Origin: Zygosaccharomyces rouxii | Lineage: Eukaryota > Ascomycota > Saccharomycetes > Saccharomycetales > Saccharomycetaceae | Direction of reading: 5' to 3' | DNA length: 64,000 nucleotides | Assembly (NCBI RefSeq): GCF_000026365.1 | Contig: NC_012992.1 | Coordinates: 186,001-250,000 of the forward strand | Shown here: positions 19,440-28,572 of the stretch, piece after piece | Layout of the letters: each line of letters opens with the position of its first letter | Numbering within the stretch: position 1 is the first letter of the stretch | The notes under the pieces: model-generated | What the model was told of the DNA's origin: nothing | Databases searched by the model: none | The model's input: the letters and a program-made list of their open reading frames with translations, nothing else | Program-made: the position numbers and the translations under genes

Positions 19440-20733
19440 CTTTCTTGATATAAAACGTAGTAGTAATAATTGCTGAAGTATAAAGAATGATACCTAATTT
19501 TTCTGCTGCTTATTAGAATTATATCGGCAAATAAAATTTATAATACAGGGCACCAAATTCCTTGTCTATTTCTCTCACAAACTAATCCGAATGAAATGTG
19601 AGTAGCTTCTGGTATCCGTCTCTTGTGTAACAATTTCTTATCCTTATTCTACTTCAAAAGGAAAAAAAATCTCTCTCTGTATCTTCTTTCTTCCCGTTCT
19701 TTTACTCTTCTTTCTGTTAACTCTCTCAGTTACTGTTAATCAAACAATAAACACGCCAGAGATGAGAAACTGTTTTCCGATAAACGTGGAAACTTCGTAG
19801 ATTGAAGGAGCTGTGAATGGAATGTAGATGTAAATGAACGTATGAGATAAAAATCCTAGTTCACTCTTTTTAGCCCAAATATAGCTTCCTCCTTGTACTT
19901 AAAATTTGACCTTGTCAATCCCCTTTACTTACAGGAAAAATGAGATTTTATACCTGAAGACGCCCTCCTTTATATAGTCCCGCTTTTTTTTTCTCTCTCC
20001 TTCGCCCCCCGACCGAAAAAAGTTACACATCATTATTGTCAACAAAAACACCGGGTAACATGTATGTGAGGGTAACGGAAGTGACAACAGGACGGGTAAT
20101 AATTATGAAAATAGCCGCCGAACTTGCAATAATGGGATATTGTTACTTAGATAAGCAGAAAGCTTTAGGTATATCTGTAAAGTTTCTCTAAGATATTTAT
20201 CTGGAATTTGATAATTTTACTTTTAGTTATGTATTGGTACACTTTGGGTTTATTTGGCTTTAAAAGATGACAGGAGATGGCAGCTTGTTGAGTGCCAACA
20301 ATTGGAAGCTAAAAAGATAAATCAGCAAGTAAATGAGAAAAGCACTTGAGGAAAGTTATACACTAGAGGTTCTCTATTCTTAGGCAAGAAAAGTGAGGAA
20401 TTTCGTATTCTTTATCATGGTCTTGCTTATCTGCGAAAGATATTGCATTTTAAAGCAAATAATTTGGTAAGTTGTGGCTTCAGAAAGGTATTAAAGTGAT
20501 TTAGCTTGACGAAGAAGTGTTTTTGAAGCTAGTTTCAGGTCTCAATAATATCTATCGTCTATTTGCCGCCAAACCTATTGTTGCTTTTATCCGGACACAC
20601 CCTATCCGTTTCCGAAACAGTACCTCTGTCACCTCGGACAGTGAAATTTTCATCTCATCTCATCACATTTCATCATATTAAATATTGATAGAACACAGAC
20701 TTTTAGTGTCAATGATACCGATGGATTGATAAC
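19440..20733. promoter_or_regulatory. Long divergent HRP1/TRM11 intergenic region
   Basis: 1,294 bp without a supported gene. Next to HRP1 (19440-19760) the transcript strand is AG-rich with several GTAA/GTAG tetramers (Nrd1-type sites) and TATA-rich stretches. A TATATAG box and a C-rich patch lie at about 19972-20013. Scattered short frames at 20220-20500 have multiple stops and no recognisable product. Next to TRM11, TGAAATTTTCA at 20642-20652 and CTCATCTCATC at 20654-20664 resemble RRPE and PAC elements. Confidence 0.4.
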
Positions 20734-22041
20734 ATGATGTCCAAGAAATACCTTGTTTACATGGCTCATGTAAATGTCAATTTTAGAAGAGCTGAATTGG
20801 AGTCATTAGCGGATCTATGTGGATTAGATATTGATTTTAGTACGTATAATGAAGAAAGTCCATTCTTCGTTGTCGATTTACCAGATGATACACAGGCCAG
20901 TAAGTGGATTAAAAGATCAGTTTTATCTAAAGCCATTTATGAATATTGGGGGGAAGGAAAAAACTTGGAAGAATTGCATGAATCTATTAAATCTCAACCA
21001 TTTCATGAACATTATAAACAATTGTATCGCCAAGATTCATTTAAGTTTGAATTTGAAACTTATAGAGGTTCCGCAAAGGCCAACCGTGTAGAGCAAATTG
21101 AAACTTTTGTATACCTAGGGTTTCAAGGTAAAATTGACATGAAAAAACCGGATCAAATTTATGCTATAGTTGAGGAATATAAGCCAGTCTCTGATAACGT
21201 TGGATCAACCGTACCTGAAAAAATGTTCTTTGGTAGGCTGGTTCAACGTAGTGATCGTCATGCTATGGAGGTTTACGATTTGAAGAAAAGACCTTACAAG
21301 GGAACAACAAGTTTTGAAGCTGAATTATCATTAGCGAGTGCTAATATTGCACAGGTAAAACCTGGTAGTATTATGTATGACCCATTTGCTGGGACAGGTT
21401 CCTTTTTATCTGCAGGTGGTCACTATGGTGCACTTGTAATTGGCTCCGATATCGACGGTAGGATGATTAGAGGTAAAGGTGCCGCTCACAATATTAGTTC
21501 GAATTTCAAATACTATGGAGATAGTATTCAATTCTTAGATGTGTTGACTATGGATTTCACCCACAATGCTTTGAGGTCTAACCTCAAAATTGATACCATA
21601 CTATGTGATCCACCTTATGGTATTCGTGAAGGTATCAAAGTCTTGGGCGCTAAGGATCCTGAAAAATATATTGGAAAAGAAGAAGTGGAAATTCATGGTA
21701 AGAAATCTTATTTGCATCGTGATTATATTCCTGCAAAGAAGCCTTATTCATTGGATAATTTATTAGATGATCTTTTACAGTACGCTTCTGAAGGGTTGGC
21801 CATTGGTGGCAGATTAGCATTTTGGATGCCAACCGCCAATGATGAAAACGTAGAAACGGTTATACCATTGCATTCTTGTTTAGAACTCAAGTACAATTGC
21901 GTCCAAGAGTTCCACAAATGGTCTCGTAGGCTACTAGTCTATGAAAACAAAGGACCAGATTTCAAAGGTGAAGACAATACAGGTATAAAGAGGGCAGTGA
22001 GTAATTTCAGAGACCGTTATTTCGCAAACTTCAACAAGTGA
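20734..22041 (+). CDS. TRM11: tRNA guanosine-10 N2-methyltransferase catalytic subunit Trm11
   Basis: 435 aa versus 433 in S. cerevisiae. The N-terminal part contains the THUMP-related region, and the methyltransferase fold has the SAM loop YDPFAGTGSFL at about 215-225 and the catalytic DPPYG at about 292-296. With Trm112 it makes m2G10 in tRNA. Two ATGs start the frame (MMSKKY); the first is given and the second is equally possible. Order HRP1-TRM11 equals YOL123W-YOL124C. Its next neighbour YPT11 comes from the other duplicated track (YNL304W), ending tail-to-tail 60 bp away. Confidence 0.96.
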   Translation: MMSKKYLVYMAHVNVNFRRAELESLADLCGLDIDFSTYNEESPFFVVDLPDDTQASKWIKRSVLSKAIYEYWGEGKNLEELHESIKSQPFHEHYKQLYRQDSFKFEFETYRGSAKANRVEQIETFVYLGFQGKIDMKKPDQIYAIVEEYKPVSDNVGSTVPEKMFFGRLVQRSDRHAMEVYDLKKRPYKGTTSFEAELSLASANIAQVKPGSIMYDPFAGTGSFLSAGGHYGALVIGSDIDGRMIRGKGAAHNISSNFKYYGDSIQFLDVLTMDFTHNALRSNLKIDTILCDPPYGIREGIKVLGAKDPEKYIGKEEVEIHGKKSYLHRDYIPAKKPYSLDNLLDDLLQYASEGLAIGGRLAFWMPTANDENVETVIPLHSCLELKYNCVQEFHKWSRRLLVYENKGPDFKGEDNTGIKRAVSNFRDRYFANFNK

Positions 22042-22101
22042 TAGAGAAAGTAGTTGTACACTATAATTGTCTATATATTTTTGTAAAATTACACGTACGC
22101 T

Positions 22102-23172
22102 TTACACGCAACAGGTTGACGAATTATTTCCTACACTGTAGGGTCTTGTCAAGTCGATTCCGCCAGGCATTCGAACTTCTTCTTGGGGAGACTCCTGGTG
22201 AGGTACCCCTAGTCCTTTTTGATCCGAGTCTTCCTCTCCTAGCTCATCTGGATCATCACTATTATTATTATCAAATTGGTTTTTAGAGCGTGACGGTACT
22301 TCATTGGGTTTAGAATCGTAACAGCCATTTGCAACCAGGTCTCTGACCAATTGGTTGAATGTCCTATCCACGATGTTAGGCCATTTACAGGTTACTTCAA
22401 AAGTACCCGCTATACTAATTTGAAACTTAGATTCCAAAGTTGCCACAGATTGGGATACTTGCTCCTGAGTCACGGTTCGTTCTCCGGTAAGATCTCTTTT
22501 ATTGCCTATCAGATAAAATCGTACTTTCGTCAAGTCCTTGGATCCATAGTTGTCTAAAGCCTCTTTTAACCAATGATCACATATGGAATTCAAAGTGGTT
22601 ACATCACATAAATCGTATGTCAGCACAATAGCGTGCGCATCTCTGTAGAGTACCGGTATCATAGCATTTCTGTACCTCTCCTGTCCAGCTGTATCCCACA
22701 TTATGCATTTAAACAATCTGGAATCTATATTCAGCAGCGAAGTTTTGATGTCAACACCAATTGTCGTTCTGGTATCCAGTACGTATTCATCTAGATCATC
22801 GGCACCATGGAATAATTCCTCATAATCGTTTAAGCTATACCGTTTCTTAGTTACGTTGCGCGGCCGTATACCACTTTTGTCTTGATCATTCGAAGAATCC
22901 TTGGTCAAATTCATAATATGGAGTTGGGATTTGGTCGGCAATTCATTACAAAATCCTAATATCATAGCCGTCTTACCAACACCAGCATCGCCAACTAAAA
23001 GCAACTTAACGTTGGACGTCTCTCTGGGTTGTCTCGTGAACGTCAGACCCTCATCACCGACTTGAGGGCTCGCAGGATTAGACGACGGTGGGCATATAGG
23101 AATCACAGGCGATAGCGGTGAATTGTGAATAGACACTGATAACCTCTTCCTGGACATTGCTCCCTTTACCAT
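22102..23172 (-). CDS. YPT11: Ypt11-like Rab GTPase
   Basis: 356 aa. G-box motifs are GDAGVGKT at 61-68, WDTAGQ at about 160-165, and NKRD at about 222-225. The C-terminus ends SSTCCV, a CC-type geranylgeranylation site. A long insert between the P-loop and switch I (about 75-135) and an N-terminal extension of about 50 residues are characteristic of Ypt11 rather than ordinary Rabs. In S. cerevisiae Ypt11 (417 aa) binds the myosin V Myo2 tail and moves mitochondria and Golgi into the bud. A downstream ATG at residue 6 is an alternative start. Gene neighbours follow YNL304W-YNL305C once the interleaved YOL genes are removed. Confidence 0.9.
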   Translation of the reverse strand: MVKGAMSRKRLSVSIHNSPLSPVIPICPPSSNPASPQVGDEGLTFTRQPRETSNVKLLLVGDAGVGKTAMILGFCNELPTKSQLHIMNLTKDSSNDQDKSGIRPRNVTKKRYSLNDYEELFHGADDLDEYVLDTRTTIGVDIKTSLLNIDSRLFKCIMWDTAGQERYRNAMIPVLYRDAHAIVLTYDLCDVTTLNSICDHWLKEALDNYGSKDLTKVRFYLIGNKRDLTGERTVTQEQVSQSVATLESKFQISIAGTFEVTCKWPNIVDRTFNQLVRDLVANGCYDSKPNEVPSRSKNQFDNNNSDDPDELGEEDSDQKGLGVPHQESPQEEVRMPGGIDLTRPYSVGNNSSTCCV

Positions 23173-23470
23173 GGGGTTGTTTGACTTTCACTATTTGTAC
23201 GAACGCATCCTTTAGCTTGGATTGAATCTCAGTCATGTGACACAGAGATAGACTTGACCTCAATAGTATAGTTTATCTTATCCATTATCAAGTTTATAAG
23301 TGCTTGGATCAACTGGTTATGTACCACATCTCCATTTGCAAGTCTCAGTTTACTTTACTTTCTTCACCTTAAGCTTCAAAAATGATTGTTGTGTTTTAAT
23401 GTTTTGTCGCTGCGACTGCGAACAATGGAGATTCTAGACAGTCAAAGATCAACAAAAAGTACTATTATCA
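23173..23470. other. TRM13-YPT11 spacer
   Basis: 298 bp. It is the YPT11 promoter side and the TRM13 3' flank. Apart from A/T-rich tracts I see no strong motif or gene. Confidence 0.4.
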
Positions 23471-24673
23471 TTATTTAGGTTCTACGACCAGTGCTACATT
23501 TTCTAGCGATATATCTTGTTCTACATACTTTACAAGCCTCACATTGAACCCTTTGTCTCGTATCCATTGGGCTCTACCTTCATCGATAATTCTTCTTGCC
23601 ATACGACCTAATTCCTCTCTTTTGACCACGGGCAATCCTGTGAAATGTTCACCAACATCGCTATCCTGCATACCTGATCTTCTACCACAAGTTGCCCATG
23701 AACACATCTTCATAAGACTCTTGAAAAAACGATGATAGTCTAACTTACTATCGTTTTCAGCTAATTGACATTTTAAAAATTCCGGATTGATGTATTCTTG
23801 CGGGTCACAACAGTGTCTACAACACATTGCAATGCAAATCCCGCTAAGGGTTTCGTTATTCAATGAACTGTTTTGCAAACAACGCAGTGTCAAATCTGTA
23901 GCTACACCACAGAGATGCTTAGAAATCGCAACGTAGTTACGACCATCTTCCAATAAGGAAGATAATTTTAAATCCTTAATATCAATTCTATAACGCTGAG
24001 TCCTATCACGCCCGTTCTGAATCTTGGCAATTTCCCAACAATCGTCACCGAATTTTTTATCAAATTTCATCCTATTAGTCCCACGATCAATTAAAACAAA
24101 TTTTGGTAATTCAGACTGATCTAAATCTCCTCTTAACAGCGCCACTTGGTTCACATACCGAGACAATTCTGCACGCCCACAACCAAATTCTATAAATGTC
24201 CTATCAGGTCCGAACATCCCCCCATCTACCATATGCTGAATTAATGAAGACTGTTGCAATGCATGCTTTTTGTTTGATGGTAATTGTAACATTCTACTGC
24301 TTTCCATGTAATCATTAGTCTTCTGTTCCAGGGTCAATTCATCGAATTGTTGATATATTTTCTCCACCAGCGGTATAGCATCTAGTACATCTTGTGGAGA
24401 ATCTTCAAGTAATGGCAAAGGTGGAGAACCACATGCATTTAAATTTGCTTGGTAGAAATCTTGATCATCATTAAGATGCCGTTGCTTAAGTTTATTACAT
24501 TTACGCAAATGTTTCTGTAGACTTGCTTCCCAAACACTATGATTTGGATCTAATGGACATGGAACTCTTTTTGCTGGTGAATCTGAATGTACCACACATC
24601 TACTAGTACCTTCACGACAAGTCATGCCGCAATTGCGACCTTTTCGTTCGATATAAAACTCACACTGAGCCAT
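23471..24673 (-). CDS. TRM13: tRNA 2'-O-methyltransferase Trm13
   Basis: 400 aa. The N-terminus has a CCCH zinc finger (Cys4, Cys15, Cys19, Cys26, His29 region) and a U11-48K-type CHHC finger (CPLDPNHSVWEASLQKHLRKC at about 39-59; quoted part is within it). The methyltransferase domain shows FIEFGCGRAELSRYV (SAM loop), AISKHLCG and the family hallmark CCRHCC. The enzyme methylates the 2'-OH of residue 4 in the acceptor stem of tRNA-Pro, tRNA-Gly and tRNA-His. Interestingly, a tRNA-Pro gene lies 312 bp upstream. S. cerevisiae Trm13 (YOL125W) is longer (476 aa). Order TRM11-TRM13-MDH2 is that of YOL124C-YOL126C. Confidence 0.95.
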   Translation of the reverse strand: MAQCEFYIERKGRNCGMTCREGTSRCVVHSDSPAKRVPCPLDPNHSVWEASLQKHLRKCNKLKQRHLNDDQDFYQANLNACGSPPLPLLEDSPQDVLDAIPLVEKIYQQFDELTLEQKTNDYMESSRMLQLPSNKKHALQQSSLIQHMVDGGMFGPDRTFIEFGCGRAELSRYVNQVALLRGDLDQSELPKFVLIDRGTNRMKFDKKFGDDCWEIAKIQNGRDRTQRYRIDIKDLKLSSLLEDGRNYVAISKHLCGVATDLTLRCLQNSSLNNETLSGICIAMCCRHCCDPQEYINPEFLKCQLAENDSKLDYHRFFKSLMKMCSWATCGRRSGMQDSDVGEHFTGLPVVKREELGRMARRIIDEGRAQWIRDKGFNVRLVKYVEQDISLENVALVVEPK

Positions 24674-24984
24674 GAAGTCTTGGTAGTTCTGCGTGATGGG
24701 CTAGCTCATTGCATTGTAGGGTTTCGTTAAGATTTACAATTTTCATGAAGGCCCGTTCATCTTCTATTGGCTTCAACAGAGAGAGAGAGAGAGAGAGGAA
24801 GGAAAAAAAAGGGGAATGGAAATTGTATCACTATGATAGTTGACAAAGGTCATTTGTATCTCTTTTCCCGACCATTGCCTGGTATAAGTACACCATACAT
24901 CACCCACGATTAAACTAGCGTTTCACATGACTAGAGTCCATCAAAGTGTACTTGAACAATCTCTAAAGGATCACGAAAAACACA
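24674..24984. other. TRM13 upstream region with (GA) repeat
   Basis: 311 bp between TRM13 and the tRNA. An (AG)9 dinucleotide repeat lies at about 24778-24796, followed by A-rich sequence. It serves as the TRM13 promoter and the tRNA 5' flank. No gene seen. Confidence 0.5.
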
Positions 24985-25056
24985 GGGCGTGTGGTCTAGA
25001 GGTATGATTTCCGCTTAGGGTGCGGGAGGTCCCGGGTTCGAGTCCCGGCTCGCCCC
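24985..25056 (+). tRNA. tRNA-Pro (anticodon AGG)
   Basis: 72 nt, intronless. The acceptor arms GGGCGTG and CTCGCCC pair with one G-T, followed by discriminator C. The D-arm/A box is TGGTCTAGAGG, the anticodon stem is closed by CCGC/GCGG with loop TTAGGGT giving AGG (read as IGG), and the T-arm is CCGGG-TTCGAGT-CCCGG. The B box GGTTCGAGTCC is canonical. A TTTTTT terminator lies at about 25067-25072. CCA is not encoded, as expected for a nuclear gene. Confidence 0.96.
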
Positions 25057-25766
25057 CACTTCATATATTTTTTCTTAAGTTCTCCTACACACACGTGACA
25101 CTTGTTTTTCTCGATACTCCGAGATCACCCAAGCGCCGTCGCCTCAACGGAGCCGCATCAATGGTAATGAAGAAAAGACGCCGACCTCAAAATGAAGGTA
25201 GCTCCAAGGAGTGTATATGTCTTTAAAGTTTACTTTTCGCCGAAATCAAAGCAAGAATATGCAGTGATCTATTGCTTCACCAGAAGAACTCGTATAGTCT
25301 TATCATTACATTCCCTTAATCCGCCGATACCTACACCTGTAAACCACAGCATACACAGATGTGATGCGGTCACGTATGGGAGTAGCGATAACGCTGATAC
25401 ACGTGAAATAGGTTCGGAGTTTGTTTACCGACCTCTTGTACGTAATAATCCGTCCCTCCCTCCTCCGAGGAAAAACCGGGGTTTACCCACACTTGCAGTT
25501 CCAATTCTCATCCCCGGGCTGATCGAATTTAAACCTTAAATTCAAACGAAGCGTTACCGCTATTCGGTTAAACGCAAGGTGCATGACCGGATAAACGACA
25601 TAATATTACAAGCTTATCATATATAAAAGGAAGACAAAACTTGAAAATACATAGATAGCCGAAGATTCGAGGTCTATTCCCTGGCTCGATAAAAAATATA
25701 ATAATCAAGGGCTATAAATAAAGCATAATATAGCACAGTATCATATTAAATCATAATCATAACAAG
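25057..25766 (+). promoter_or_regulatory. MDH2 promoter region with candidate Mig1 and CSRE sites
   Basis: 710 bp. AAAAACCGGGG at 25471-25481 resembles a Mig1 site (A/T-rich block followed by SYGGGG). On the minus strand, 25588-25598 reads TCGTTTATCCG, two mismatches from the carbon-source response element of Cat8/Sip4. Both would fit the known glucose repression of MDH2. A 115-codon ATG frame at 25192-25539 shows no family features and lies over this promoter; I do not call it. Confidence 0.4.
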
Positions 25767-26837
25767 ATGCCTCATTCTATCAACGGTGATGTTAAAATCG
25801 CAGTATTGGGAGCTGCAGGTGGTATTGGACAATCACTTTCGCTACTTTTGAAGACCCAGTTAACTAGAGAATTGCCAAATCATCGTCATGCTCAGTTAGC
25901 CCTATACGACGTCAATGCTGACGCAGTTCGGGGTGTCGCAGCCGACTTATCTCATATTGATACAGGTGTTACTGTAACAGGATATGAAGGTGATAGGATC
26001 GGCGAAGCGTTAGAAGGTACGGATATCGTCCTGATCCCTGCAGGTGTTCCTAGAAAACCTGGTATGACAAGAGAAGATCTATTGGTTGTTAATGCAAAGA
26101 TTGTCAAGAGTATAGGGTCATCGATTGCGCAGCATTGCGATTTAAACAAAGTGTTCATTCTACTAATCTCAAACCCAATAAATTCCCTTGTTCCAGTACT
26201 CGTTAAGGAACTGGAATCTAAATCTCAAGGCACTCAAGTTGAGAGACGTGTGCTTGGTCTCACTAAGTTGGATTCCGTTAGAGCAAGTGCATTTTTGCAC
26301 GAGGTTACGATTAAACATGGTCTAAAACCTAAATCTAATACTCTTGATGATGTTCCAGTAGTTGGTGGTCATTCTGGTGAAACTATTGTACCTTTATTCT
26401 CCCAAGCCCCTAATGGTAACCGTTTATCACAGGACGCCTTGGAAGCTCTTGTTCAGCGTGTACAATTCGGAGGCGATGAAGTCGTTAGAGCTAAAAATGG
26501 TGCTGGTAGTGCCACTCTGTGTATGGCCCATGCCGCTTATACTGTTGCTGCATCTTTTATTCCACTTATCACTGGTCAAAAGCGTTCCATCTCTGGTACA
26601 TTCTATGTTGCCTTAAAGGATGCTCAAGGTCAGCCTATCAACAGTAGCGCTAAGCGTCTTTTGGGCTCAATCAACGATTTACCATATTTTGCAGTGCCAT
26701 TGGAGATTACTTCTCAGGGTGTGGATGAATTAGATACCAGCGTTTTGGAAAGAATGACCAAGTATGAGAGAGAAAGACTCTTAGCTCCTTGTCTGGGTAA
26801 ATTGGAAGGTGGTATCAGAAACGGTTTGAGTTTGTGA
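25767..26837 (+). CDS. MDH2: Cytosolic malate dehydrogenase
   Basis: 356 aa. The NAD-binding loop GAAGGIGQ lies at about 14-21. The substrate arginines are in GVPRKPGMTRED (about 92-103), and the catalytic His is in VVGGHSGETIVPL. The enzyme interconverts malate and oxaloacetate for gluconeogenesis and the glyoxylate cycle. The N-terminus MPHS matches S. cerevisiae Mdh2, whose exposed Pro after Met removal is the degron read by Gid4 of the GID ubiquitin ligase on glucose addition. There is no mitochondrial presequence and no PTS1 (the end is GLSL), which argues against Mdh1 and Mdh3. Position between TRM13 and RPL25 equals YOL126C. Confidence 0.94.
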   Translation: MPHSINGDVKIAVLGAAGGIGQSLSLLLKTQLTRELPNHRHAQLALYDVNADAVRGVAADLSHIDTGVTVTGYEGDRIGEALEGTDIVLIPAGVPRKPGMTREDLLVVNAKIVKSIGSSIAQHCDLNKVFILLISNPINSLVPVLVKELESKSQGTQVERRVLGLTKLDSVRASAFLHEVTIKHGLKPKSNTLDDVPVVGGHSGETIVPLFSQAPNGNRLSQDALEALVQRVQFGGDEVVRAKNGAGSATLCMAHAAYTVAASFIPLITGQKRSISGTFYVALKDAQGQPINSSAKRLLGSINDLPYFAVPLEITSQGVDELDTSVLERMTKYERERLLAPCLGKLEGGIRNGLSL

Positions 26838-27250
26838 GCATCTATCATTATTATTATTGAATTGTTATTGTTGTTATTATTAGGAGGTATTAAGGAGCAA
26901 GCATTGGTGAGTAATTTATTATATTGGTGTTACGAATGCAATTAGCATAAAGATTTGTAGGATATTTAAAAATTAGGTATTGAACACTCGACAAAAAAAT
27001 TGTTATATGTGCGGTTATCGTCATTATCAACATGGTAAACATTATCAACATCGTTATCTCTGGCGTCAGCTTGTCCGAATTAGGAAAGAGGCGTCACACA
27101 GACACTTTGAAAGTATGATCGGGTAACAAGTTTTTCTTTTAGAGTCTTTGAATAAGGATCATACTTACAAGAACTCCCCTGCCCTGCAGTCCACACAGAA
27201 CAATAGGTTTTGGTGGAGATCAAGACATCACCAAAGTTCTCATCGAAAGC
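26838..27250 (+). promoter_or_regulatory. BXI1 upstream region
   Basis: 413 bp. A TTATTATTATT-rich stretch lies just after the MDH2 stop. Two GGCGTCA elements occur at about 27061 and 27089 in direct orientation, upstream of BXI1; they resemble ATF/CREB half sites but I cannot name the factor. Confidence 0.3.
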
Positions 27251-28039
27251 ATGAATAAAAACACAGATTTAGAGGCACAACCTGGGGGGATAGCACTATC
27301 AGATGATTTCAAAGGAGCTATCGTGGTCACTTGTGATGCCCAGGTTCGTCAAAGGTTTATGGCCAAAGTTTACTCGATTCTTTCATCACAGCTACTACTT
27401 TCACTGTGTTTTATCGGTGCGGTATACCGATTTCCATCTTTCCAGAGTTTTTTGATTAATCATGTCTTCATATGGGTACTTGCCATGATATTCACATTTG
27501 TTTCATGCATTTGGGTTTCAATAGCACCTTCACCAGAAGAATACGAAGAGAACGAACGAGTTCCCTGGTACGCCCTTACGAGTAGAGGCCAGAAGTCGCT
27601 ATTATTCCTTTTTACACTATGTGAAAGTTATTGTTTAGCTGGTACAGTAATGTTCGAAGCCCAAGACACTGTAGCTAGCGCACTTTTGGTTACCACCGTA
27701 GTTGTATTTGGTATATCCGTAATGGCATTTTCTGGTAGATTCCAACTTTCCGAAGGTACCATGGGGTCTCTTTATGGATGGCTGGGAATGGGTATCTGGA
27801 TGTTAATTGGTATCTTCATTACGTCTCTATTTTTCGGCGGCTTAACTTCCCGCATGAACGTTCTAACCGGATGGTTAGGTGCAGTCGTATTCTCGGTCTA
27901 TTTGTTTATAGACACGCAATTAATATTCCGTAAAGTGCATGTTGGTGAAGAAGTTAAATGCGCAATGATGTTATATCTCGATATTGTGAATCTGTTCCTA
28001 TCATTGTTGCGCATAATGTCGAACAACAACGACGATTAA
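27251..28039 (+). CDS. BXI1: Bax-inhibitor-1 family membrane protein Bxi1
   Basis: 262 aa with seven predicted membrane segments from about residue 45 onward. TMBIM-family landmarks are present: the RQRFMAKVYSILSSQLL start of the domain, and near the C-terminus YLFIDTQLI and ALxLYLDIVNLFLSLLR-like segments containing the paired acidic residues that form the pH/Ca2+ sensor. Yeast Bxi1/Ybh3 sits in the ER, vacuole or mitochondria and is linked to calcium leak and the unfolded-protein response. Synteny with MRPS18 and YPT11 matches YNL304W-YNL306W. RPL25, lying between BXI1 and MRPS18, comes from the YOL track. Confidence 0.93.
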   Translation: MNKNTDLEAQPGGIALSDDFKGAIVVTCDAQVRQRFMAKVYSILSSQLLLSLCFIGAVYRFPSFQSFLINHVFIWVLAMIFTFVSCIWVSIAPSPEEYEENERVPWYALTSRGQKSLLFLFTLCESYCLAGTVMFEAQDTVASALLVTTVVVFGISVMAFSGRFQLSEGTMGSLYGWLGMGIWMLIGIFITSLFFGGLTSRMNVLTGWLGAVVFSVYLFIDTQLIFRKVHVGEEVKCAMMLYLDIVNLFLSLLRIMSNNNDD

Positions 28040-28143
28040 AAAACTTAAATAAAAAATAGGTCGTCTAACTTTTTTCTATTGATTTCTCGCAAATTAAGAC
28101 ATTGTGAAGTAAAAATGTACACTATACAACAAACTATATCCGT

Positions 28144-28572
28144 TTAGATGTAACCGATTCTGTTGGCGATGTCCAAGGCGTCGTAGTCGGCGGTCAATCT
28201 GATGTAAGCCTTCTTAGTACCGTTGGTGGTCACCAAAGTGTTAACGGATTGAACGTCCACGTCGTAAAGTTCCTTAACGGCCTTCTTGATGTGGTACTTG
28301 TTAGCCTTCAAAGAGACTTGGAAAACCAAAGTGTTACCATCTTCAACCTTCTTCATAGCGGTTTCGGAAGTGATTGGGTGTTCAATGGTCTTGTAAGAGT
28401 CTAGTCTTTCATAGTGAGGAACAGACTTAGAAGCGTACTTTGGGGTTCTTGGCAATCTCAAAGTCTTTGGTCTTCTGAAAGTAGGAGAAGTTCTTACCTT
28501 CAACACCTTCTTTGAATTAGCACCTCTGACAACAGACTTTCTAGCAGCGTTTGCCTTAGCGGATGGAGCCAT
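28144..28572 (-). CDS. RPL25: 60S ribosomal protein uL23
   Basis: 142 aa, the S. cerevisiae length. The uL23 core shows [25 protein letters not shown] and ends [12 protein letters not shown], with a basic N-terminal import/rRNA-binding tail. The protein binds 25S rRNA at the tunnel exit and docks SRP and the ribosome-associated complex. The S. cerevisiae gene (YOL127W) has a 414-bp intron 13 nt into the coding sequence; here the frame is continuous from [12 protein letters not shown], so the coding intron is absent. Its promoter carries the same GCGTC and CTAGGCGGA elements as RPS19. Confidence 0.97.
   Translation of the reverse strand: MAPSAKANAARKSVVRGANSKKVLKVRTSPTFRRPKTLRLPRTPKYASKSVPHYERLDSYKTIEHPITSETAMKKVEDGNTLVFQVSLKANKYHIKKAVKELYDVDVQSVNTLVTTNGTKKAYIRLTADYDALDIANRIGYI

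Noticed and set aside
20600..20640. TTTCCGAAA resembling centromere CDEIII, and CACGTGA resembling CDEI near 25.09 and 37.39 kb
   Set aside because: No CDEI-CDEII-CDEIII arrangement with an AT-rich middle of about 80 bp occurs around any of them.
25192..25539. 115-codon ATG frame between tRNA-Pro and MDH2
   Set aside because: No recognisable domain; it overlaps the candidate Mig1 site and MDH2 promoter. Conservation in relatives would be needed to revive it.
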